Assembly: GCA_020725585.1 (NCBI GenBank)
Contig: DYES01000065.1
Span: forward strand, 1-64,000
DNA from: Desulfovirgula sp.
GTDB taxonomy: Bacteria; Bacillota; Desulfotomaculia; Desulfotomaculales; Nap2-2B
Direction of reading: 5' to 3'
DNA: 64,000 bases
The notes beneath the pieces are model-generated. The model was given only the letters and a program-made list of their open reading frames with translations, was not told the origin of the DNA and ran no database searches. Position numbers and translations under genes: made by a program. Below, in pieces: positions 57,479 through 64,000 of this stretch; the stretch's first letter is position 1, and each line of letters opens with the position of its first letter.

Positions 57479-58357
57479 TTAGCTTCCTGATTCCCGATCC
57501 CCGGTCTTTTCCGGCAGCTCACCGGCCAGTTCGGTAATGATAAACACCTCTTCCAACCGGTTAAAATCCACAAAGGGTTGCACCGTAGCATTATAAAAGA
57601 GACCCGTGGGGTCCTTTTTGGCATCCATAATCTGCCCGACGGCAACGCCCTTTGGAAATAAACTCCCCAGCCCGGAAGTGACCACCGTCTGGCCCCTGCG
57701 GACAAATATATCGTAAGGAATGTGAATCATCCGGAGGCGTCCGGAGGTATCGGACGTCCCCTCCACAATACCGGGGGAGCGGGTTTCTTGAACAAGGCTG
57801 CTGATTGCGCTGCGGGGATCGGTAATCAACATGACCTGTGCCGTATTGGCGCTTACCTTCACCACCCTGCCCACCAGCCCTTCCGGGACAAGCACCGTCA
57901 TATTTACCTGGACACCTTGCCGAAAACCCTTGTTTAAAGTAATGGTTTGAAACCAGTTCCCCGGATCGCGGCCAATAACCGCCGCGGAGGTTCCTTTGAA
58001 ATCTCCCGGCAGTCTGGTTTGAAAGTCCAAAAGTTTTTTTAAGCGCTCATTTTCTAAGCGGCACTCCTCCAGTTCCACCAGGCGCCCCTTGAGCTCCGCT
58101 ACTTCCCTGGTTAATTGTTTATTTTGCCGGGTAGCGTTAATTAAGGCAATGGGCAAAGACAGCTTGCCTTCCAGCCAGCGCGTGGCCGTTACGGAAAATT
58201 TCTGGAGGGGGGCAAAAACATCCCGCAAAGCTCCCTCCAAAGGCGACATTCCAATTTTTTTTAGATCTGTACTTTTCATGAGCAGTAAAAAAGCCAGCAT
58301 AAAAATGATGAAAAAGAAAACTCTCTTGCCGGACCTCCTTGATCGAGGCACCATCAC
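57479..58357 (-). CDS. mreC: Rod shape-determining protein MreC
   Basis: A 292-residue single-span protein with a coiled coil (about 65-105, LTREVAELKGRLVELEECRLENERL-type) and two beta domains outside (AAVIGRDPGNWFQTITLNKG, VLVPEGLVGRVVKVSANTA, VTSGLGSLFPKGVAVGQI). It links MreB to the synthases PBP2 and RodA. The start may be GTG 58357, ATG 58354 or the next GTG; AGGTGGG precedes them. Lies four bases after mreB. Confidence 0.95.
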   Translation of the reverse strand: MMVPRSRRSGKRVFFFIIFMLAFLLLMKSTDLKKIGMSPLEGALRDVFAPLQKFSVTATRWLEGKLSLPIALINATRQNKQLTREVAELKGRLVELEECRLENERLKKLLDFQTRLPGDFKGTSAAVIGRDPGNWFQTITLNKGFRQGVQVNMTVLVPEGLVGRVVKVSANTAQVMLITDPRSAISSLVQETRSPGIVEGTSDTSGRLRMIHIPYDIFVRRGQTVVTSGLGSLFPKGVAVGQIMDAKKDPTGLFYNATVQPFVDFNRLEEVFIITELAGELPEKTGDRESGS

Positions 58358-58361
58358 CCAC

Positions 58362-59438
<1,077 letters not shown>

Positions 59439-60134
59439 TCACATGAAGCCCTTTGCCTTCAAACTGCTGAACCGGTTGTCACCAATAATTAAATGGTCGA
59501 GAATTTCGATGCCGATAATGTGCCCCACCTCAATTAAACGCCGGGTCACTTCCAGATCTTCCCGGCTCGGTGAGGGATCGCCGCTGGGATGATTGTGGAT
59601 TAAAATGATCGCCGCGGCGCTGCGCTTGATGGCATTTTTAAACAATTCCCGGGGGTGCACTGCCGAAGAATTAAGGGTACCGATGGAAATAATCTCCTGG
59701 CCGATCACCTGATTTTTGGCGTTCAGCAACAGAGCCCGAAAATGTTCCCGGTCAAGGTGGCGCATTTCTTCCATCACCAGGCCGGCCGCATCTTCCGGCG
59801 TTTTAATCACCGCCCGGTCTTGGGAAGTGTTCGTCGCCACCCTTTTCCCCAGTTCCAACGCTGCTTTTATCTGGGCGGCTTTCGCCGGACCCACCCCCTT
59901 AATTTCGCCCAATTCCTCCACGCTGGCCTGAACCAGACCCCGCAGCCCGTGAAAATGGGTCAACACAACGGCGGCCAGGTCAAGCGCCGTACCCGCAGCC
60001 GTGCCCGTGCGCAGCAAAATGGCCAGCAGCTCCGCATCGGTTAAAGACTGTGCTCCATCCCGCAACAGCCGCTCGCGGGGCCGTAAATCCACGGGCATGT
60101 CCTTGATGGTTAAACGGTATTCCAGAGAAGGCAA
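59439..60134 (-). CDS. radC: RadC family JAB/MPN domain protein
   Basis: A 231-residue protein with an N-terminal helix-hairpin-helix part (LGEIKGVGPAKAAQIKAALELGKR) and the JAMM metal motif IHNHPSGDPSPSREDLEVT. Despite the name, a repair role is disputed and the activity is unknown. TTG 60134 follows AGGAGGAG. Between maf (14 bases) and mreB (39 bases). Confidence 0.95.
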   Translation of the reverse strand: MPSLEYRLTIKDMPVDLRPRERLLRDGAQSLTDAELLAILLRTGTAAGTALDLAAVVLTHFHGLRGLVQASVEELGEIKGVGPAKAAQIKAALELGKRVATNTSQDRAVIKTPEDAAGLVMEEMRHLDREHFRALLLNAKNQVIGQEIISIGTLNSSAVHPRELFKNAIKRSAAAIILIHNHPSGDPSPSREDLEVTRRLIEVGHIIGIEILDHLIIGDNRFSSLKAKGFM

Positions 60135-60148
60135 AAAATTTTCTCCTC

Positions 60149-60742
60149 CTATGGGCGCCGATTTATCTCTAAGACGTCTACGCCGAATTCCTGCAAGAGC
60201 CGGGCTAAAAGCGCCAACGGCAGGCCGACCACGTTAAAATAGCATCCCTCCAGGCGCTCAATAAAAATAGCCCCTAACCCCTGAACCGCGTATGCTCCTG
60301 CTTTATCCATCGGTTCTCCAGTGGCCACGTAGCGTTTAATTTGATCCGGCGTCAAGGGCCTAAATTTTACCCTTGTCCGCTCATGAGCTACGGCTATGCG
60401 CTCAAAGGGCTTTTGAACAATGGCCAGTCCGGTGAAAACCTCGTGTTCTTTCCCCTGCAACAGGCTCAACATCTCCGCCGCCTGAGCGGCGTGAGTGGGC
60501 TTGCCCAGCACCCGACCCCCGCAGACCACCATCGTATCAGCGCCGATCACCAGGCCCTTAGTTATCTTTTCGGCAGCGGCCTTTGCCTTTCGTTCTGCCA
60601 AAACCTCCGCCTGCCGGGGACAGGGGAGCCCTTCGTCTAATTCTTCCTCCACCGGACAGGTTAGAACAGAAAAAGGCACGCCTAACTGTTTTAATAACAC
60701 ATGCCGGCGGGGAGAGGCGGAAGCTAAATAAACGGGAAGCAA
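60149..60742 (-). CDS. maf: Maf family nucleotide pyrophosphatase
   Basis: A 197-residue Maf protein that hydrolyses modified or canonical nucleoside triphosphates (dTTP/UTP type) and affects septation. Motifs are VYLASASPRRHVLLKQLG, LAERKAKAA, VIGADTMVVCGGRVLGKP and DKAGAYAVQGLGAIFIERLEGCYFNVVGLP. TTG 60742 is chosen because GGGAGGGG lies seven bases upstream; the frame runs to 60805 without a ribosome site. Confidence 0.95.
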   Translation of the reverse strand: MLPVYLASASPRRHVLLKQLGVPFSVLTCPVEEELDEGLPCPRQAEVLAERKAKAAAEKITKGLVIGADTMVVCGGRVLGKPTHAAQAAEMLSLLQGKEHEVFTGLAIVQKPFERIAVAHERTRVKFRPLTPDQIKRYVATGEPMDKAGAYAVQGLGAIFIERLEGCYFNVVGLPLALLARLLQEFGVDVLEINRRP

Positions 60743-60803
60743 ATCTTCCCCTCCCAAAACAGTTGACAGTCGTCGAACGTCAGAGGTTAGAAATTTTTGA
60801 TAC

Positions 60804-60831
60804 ATTATGATACATTATGAAATATTTACAA
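60804..60831 (-). promoter_or_regulatory. Candidate maf promoter
   Basis: Minus strand TTGTAA (60831-60826), 16 bases, CATAAT (60809-60804). The -10 lies in a tandem repeat of TACATTATGA (60801-60820), so a second CATAAT is present ten bases upstream. Weak evidence. Confidence 0.3.
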
Positions 60832-60893
60832 AAAAATAATGCATTATATTTCAAAGAAGAAAACATTGCCTTTTTCTTCAGATCTAAAGCGCT

Positions 60894-61151
60894 TTAAATT
60901 TTTCGATACAAGAGGTACCCAAATAGAAAACCAATCACCGTCAAGATCCCTGCGTCCATGGTTAAGCCAAAGGTAAACTTCAGAAAATGGATGTCCAGCG
61001 TGGCGGGACTTAGCCCGATTGAGCTGATTGCCTTAAGCGCACCCAGACTGGGCGGTAAAACGTACGCTACGGCATTGCCAGCCAGTCCGCCGACAAAAAG
61101 AAGAAACAGCAAAATCCAGGGATTTCTCGATTGTTTATACGGTTTAGCCAT
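60894..61151 (-). CDS. DUF4321 family membrane protein
   Basis: An 85-residue protein with two spans (NPWILLFLLFVGGLAGNAVAY-type and MDAGILTVIGFLFGYLLY) joined by a loop IGLSPATLDIHFLKFTFGLT. This is the DUF4321 pattern, common near maf and folC in clostridia. ATG 61151 has AGGTG upstream; GTG 61160 is possible. Function unknown. Confidence 0.8.
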   Translation of the reverse strand: MAKPYKQSRNPWILLFLLFVGGLAGNAVAYVLPPSLGALKAISSIGLSPATLDIHFLKFTFGLTMDAGILTVIGFLFGYLLYRKI

Positions 61152-61328
61152 TTTTTTCACCTAAAACATAGTAATTTTTCAACTTTTAGTTTATCATTTT
61201 CTACCTTAGGTGACAAGCCGTTAATTTTTCTAGCTCACCCGGTAATTTCTTGGCCCTTGTGCCCTTTTTCACCCTGCGGCGAAACAGGTTCCGGTTCGCG
61301 TGTTTCCTCAGCAAGGCCCCCATCTTGC

Positions 61329-62336
61329 CTAGGCAATTATTCCCGAAAACACCGCGGCCAGGAAAACCACATAAAATACCCCGCCGTATGTTACCAAAAG
61401 ACGGGCGTCCAGGTAGCCAAAACGCCGCAAAAAAATGTAAGTAGCCAGCGAAGAGAGCAGGGCAAGCAAAGCACTGAACAAGGCCGCTTCGGTCAAGATC
61501 CAGGGGGTTAAAACGATTCCGATGGCCGGAATGACGGAACTTTGAAAAACCATCGCCCCGGTAATATTGCCCAGCGCTAGAGTGTCTTTATTCTGCCGGA
61601 GCCAGATAATGCTGTTAAACTTCTCTGGCATTTCCGTCGCCAAAGGTGCAATAATCAGGGAAAAAATAAACGCCGGCACTCCCAATAGACTGGACAGACG
61701 CGTGATCCCGTCCACAAAAAACTTGGCCCCTACAATTATTCCCCCCAGAGATAAAACCACCTGGGCAACCACCAGAAAAAGCGGGGGGTTCGCCAGCTTG
61801 CGGGCAACCAAAAGAGGCTCCTGGGCACATTCCTCCGCGGGCCCCTCCTCCCCCGTAACTGTTTTGTAAACAAAAACTGCGTAGGCCAACACCAGCCCCG
61901 CCGCCACCAAATACTTTAAGGCGGCGGGCAGAAAGGCGGCCAAAACAGCCAACGTATAGACCACCAGGAAAAAAAGGAGGTCGCGGAGGATCACGGACTT
62001 CTCCGGTATGATGCGGGAACAGCCCTCCCGGCTCTTCTGAAAGACCAGCACCGCCCCACCGCTTAAAAAAATGGCCAGCGTACCTAGCATAAACGGGGCG
62101 CCTAAAATGGCGCCGATCCCGATGGCGTGTCCCACCTCCCCGCCGGCGAGCAAAATGGCAATTAAAGGGATGATTGTTTCCGGCATGGCCGTACCCACCG
62201 CCGCCAAAACACTTCCGATTGTCCCCTTATTTAAACATAATTTACGCCCGAACCACTCGATTCCGTTGGTAAAAAAGCCGGCGCAGACCAGAATTACCCC
62301 CAGGCTGGTGATTAAGACCGCGATTTCAAACAGCAT
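61329..62336 (-). CDS. Sodium/calcium exchanger family protein (CaCA, YrbG-like)
   Basis: A 335-residue membrane protein with ten or so spans and the two alpha-repeat signatures of cation/Ca2+ exchangers, GTAMPETIIPL and ATEMPEKFNSI, each carrying the ion-binding Glu. The central acidic loop (TGEEGPAEECAQEP) is short. It could export calcium or another cation; the ion is unknown. ATG 62336 follows AGGAGG and lies 25 bases inside the end of folC; longer readings upstream lie within folC. Confidence 0.88.
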   Translation of the reverse strand: MLFEIAVLITSLGVILVCAGFFTNGIEWFGRKLCLNKGTIGSVLAAVGTAMPETIIPLIAILLAGGEVGHAIGIGAILGAPFMLGTLAIFLSGGAVLVFQKSREGCSRIIPEKSVILRDLLFFLVVYTLAVLAAFLPAALKYLVAAGLVLAYAVFVYKTVTGEEGPAEECAQEPLLVARKLANPPLFLVVAQVVLSLGGIIVGAKFFVDGITRLSSLLGVPAFIFSLIIAPLATEMPEKFNSIIWLRQNKDTLALGNITGAMVFQSSVIPAIGIVLTPWILTEAALFSALLALLSSLATYIFLRRFGYLDARLLVTYGGVFYVVFLAAVFSGIIA

Positions 62337-63691
62337 CTCTTTTTCCTCCTGCTCTGACGGCCCAGAAGAAGAATTTCCCTTGCTTCCGCCACCATATATA
62401 AAGAACCGGTAACGCAAACAACCTCATTCTGGCGGGCAATCTGAAAAGCCTTCGCCAGGGCATTTTTTATTGATTCGATGGCATATACCTCTTGAAGATA
62501 ACGCTGCGCTTCGCCGGCCATAGTTTGCCAGTCCTGGGCGCGAGGGCTGTTGGGCCTGGTCACGATCACCGCCCTCGCCCGGGGAACGAGCTCCTGCGCC
62601 ACCCTGGCGCGTTCCTTGTCGCCGAGCATGCCCAATACCAGTATTATTCCCCTGCCGGGAAAATAATCATCCAGCGCCCGACGCAAGGATCTGGCGCCGT
62701 CGTAGTTATGGGCGCCATCAATGACGACCGGCGGCTCGCCCGGGAAAACTTCCAGGCGGGCGGGCCAACAGGTATTCGCAAGCCCCGCGTAAAAAGCATC
62801 ACGGGTGATTCTGTATCCTTTTTCCAGGAGGAGCTCTGCAACAGCCACGGCGGTGGCTGCGTTGATCAGCTGGTGCCGCCCCAAAAGAGACAAAAAAAGC
62901 TTTTCGTAGTCATCCTTTAGCCCCCGCACAGTCAGGTACTGCCCGGCCAGGGAAAATCGCTCCCCTTCGTACGTCACCTGCCGGACAAAAGGACCCTCCC
63001 ATCCCTCCCCGGCGGGCCCGCTTAATACTCTGATTAAGGGGGCCCCTTTTTGCCGGGCAACCCTTTGGATTACCGCCAGCGCCTCCGGATCGCCGGCGGC
63101 GGTGACCACCGGCACCCCTTCTTTAATAATCCCCGCTTTGACAGAGGCTATTTCGGTGATTGTATTCCCAAGGTAATCCATGTGGTCCATGGCCACGTTG
63201 GTAATCACCGTGACCAAAGGGTGCGGCACTACGTTGGTGGAATCGATGGCGCCCCCCAACCCGACTTCCAAAACCAGAAAATCTACCCGCTTCTCGAAAA
63301 AATACTGAAAGGCCATGGCCGTGCTCACTTCAAATTCCGTGGGATGCTCAAAGCCTTGGGCCACCATGCTCTCTAAATGCGGGCGCAAGCCGGCAATTAA
63401 CCGGGCTACCTGCCGACGGGGGATTTGCTTTCCATTTATAGTATAACGTTCGGTATAACTGTGTAAATGGGGGGAGGTAAAGGCGCCCGTCTTATAACCC
63501 GCAGCCTGCAAAATAGAGGTAATCATGGCCACCGTGCTTCCTTTGCCGTTGGTCCCGCCCACGTGAATGACTGAAAGAGGCAAATGGGGGTTGCCCAATC
63601 TTCGCAGCAGCTCGCGAATGCGGTCCAGCCCAAAATTAAAGCCAAATTTGGTCAGATTTTGCAAATATTCCATAGCTTCTTCGTACCGCAA
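62312..63691 (-). CDS. folC: Folylpolyglutamate synthase / dihydrofolate synthase
   Basis: Adds glutamate to folates. The 459-residue Mur-ligase-type protein has the P-loop HVGGTNGKGSTVAMI, TGAFTSPHLHSYTERY, EVGLGGAIDSTNVV, NVAMDHMDYLG and the C-terminal VLGMLGDKE motif. TTG 63691 has GGAGG seven bases upstream; the frame extends to 63748 without a ribosome site. Overlaps the CaCA gene by 25 bases. Confidence 0.95.
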   Translation of the reverse strand: MRYEEAMEYLQNLTKFGFNFGLDRIRELLRRLGNPHLPLSVIHVGGTNGKGSTVAMITSILQAAGYKTGAFTSPHLHSYTERYTINGKQIPRRQVARLIAGLRPHLESMVAQGFEHPTEFEVSTAMAFQYFFEKRVDFLVLEVGLGGAIDSTNVVPHPLVTVITNVAMDHMDYLGNTITEIASVKAGIIKEGVPVVTAAGDPEALAVIQRVARQKGAPLIRVLSGPAGEGWEGPFVRQVTYEGERFSLAGQYLTVRGLKDDYEKLFLSLLGRHQLINAATAVAVAELLLEKGYRITRDAFYAGLANTCWPARLEVFPGEPPVVIDGAHNYDGARSLRRALDDYFPGRGIILVLGMLGDKERARVAQELVPRARAVIVTRPNSPRAQDWQTMAGEAQRYLQEVYAIESIKNALAKAFQIARQNEVVCVTGSLYMVAEAREILLLGRQSRRKKRCCLKSRS

Positions 63692-63892
63692 ATGCAGTCC
63701 TCCCCCGAAAACACAGGCCGAAAGTTTTTCCCAAAAAAGGCCCAGCAATTTTTCCCCATTTATATTTTGACGGCCACGCGCAAAATCCTACATGGCAACT
63801 TTGAAAAGAATAAAGTAATTTTTATCCTTCAAGTTTCCAAAAACCTGTCGATTGATCAATATTAGAAGAGCCGTCTGGAAGGAGGCTAAAAT

Positions 63893-64000
63893 GTGGGCAA
63901 ATTCAGAAGAAAGCTGGTGTTTTTAAACGGCGCCCTTGCTCTTCTGGCCGCGGCGGCAGCCCTGGGAGGCTTTTGGCTGGGCAAGAACTCCTGGCCGATC
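63893..64000 (+). CDS. N-terminus of an exported or membrane protein (partial)
   Basis: Thirty-six codons from GTG 63893 with AAGGAGG seven bases upstream. The segment VGKFRRKLVFLNGALALL continues into an alanine-rich hydrophobic run, so it is a signal peptide or first span. The right edge cuts it; family unknown. The 200-base gap to folC shows no clear promoter. Confidence 0.6.
   Translation, partial: MGKFRRKLVFLNGALALLAAAAALGGFWLGKNSWPI

Overview
The window reads as chromosomal DNA of a spore-forming, Gram-positive anaerobe of the Clostridia, most like the Peptococcaceae/Desulfotomaculum-Pelotomaculum-Moorella group. This is inferred from gene content and order; no rRNA or tRNA gene is present to confirm it. 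Supporting signs are sporulation genes (spo0B, a SpoIVFA/SpoIVFB-like pair, a GerMN/Gmad2 lipoprotein), the order rplU-rpmA-spo0B-obg, a membrane pyrophosphatase, a CooT-type nickel protein, and strong GGAGG ribosome binding sites with frequent GTG and TTG starts. Almost all core genes are on the minus strand.

Layout from left to right: (1) 1-5141, a pyrimidine operon pyrR-pyrB-pyrC-carA-carB with a promoter and a PyrR-type attenuator. (2) 5150-12919, a stress region: dnaK-dnaJ-cbpM-clpB-HEAT protein, then hsp20 and an HspR-like MerR regulator with an inverted repeat across the hsp20 promoter. (3) 13184-23037, an accessory stretch mostly on the plus strand: a winged-helix protein, a radical SAM enzyme, DUF1015, murJ (minus), a two-subunit CoA-transferase-like operon, a GGDEF protein, a GerMN lipoprotein and small membrane proteins. 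(4) 23063-33931, uvrB, a sugar-binding-type lipoprotein, type-4 uracil-DNA glycosylase, cooT, then ftsE-ftsX-M23 peptidase-ctp-PDZ protein (cell wall and division), and a thioesterase. (5) 34008-47573, hppA, secG, rsfS, an RRM protein, nadD, proA, proB, obg, spo0B, rpmA, rplU, rng and the TIGR03936/TIGR03960 pair. (6) 47674-49627, two very small genes and pgi. (7) 49786-63691, SpoIVFB- and SpoIVFA-like genes, rodA, minE, minD, a short minC, PBP2, mreD, mreC, mreB, radC, maf, DUF4321, a CaCA exchanger and folC. A partial exported or membrane protein begins at the right edge.

The most unusual item is the CoA-transferase-like alpha subunit at 18963-19760. It is one intact reading frame interrupted only by a single in-frame TGA at 19272-19274. 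Seventeen bases after it starts a compact stem-loop with GG at the start of the loop, the shape of a bacterial SECIS element. The simplest interesting reading is a selenocysteine-containing CoA-transferase-family enzyme; a nonsense-mutated gene is the main alternative. Its beta-subunit partner lacks an obvious counterpart of the catalytic glutamate of the glutaconate CoA-transferase type, so the pair may not be an ordinary CoA transferase.

Other points: an HspR/HAIR-like control module on a dnaK-cbpA-cbpM-clpB operon without grpE, a DnaJ with only half of the usual zinc-binding motifs, a MinC lacking its N-terminal domain, a RodA with a roughly 60-residue charged insertion, an L27 without the Firmicutes N-terminal extension (and no prp gene beside it), and a 40-codon gene with promoter, ribosome binding site and terminator but no recognised family.
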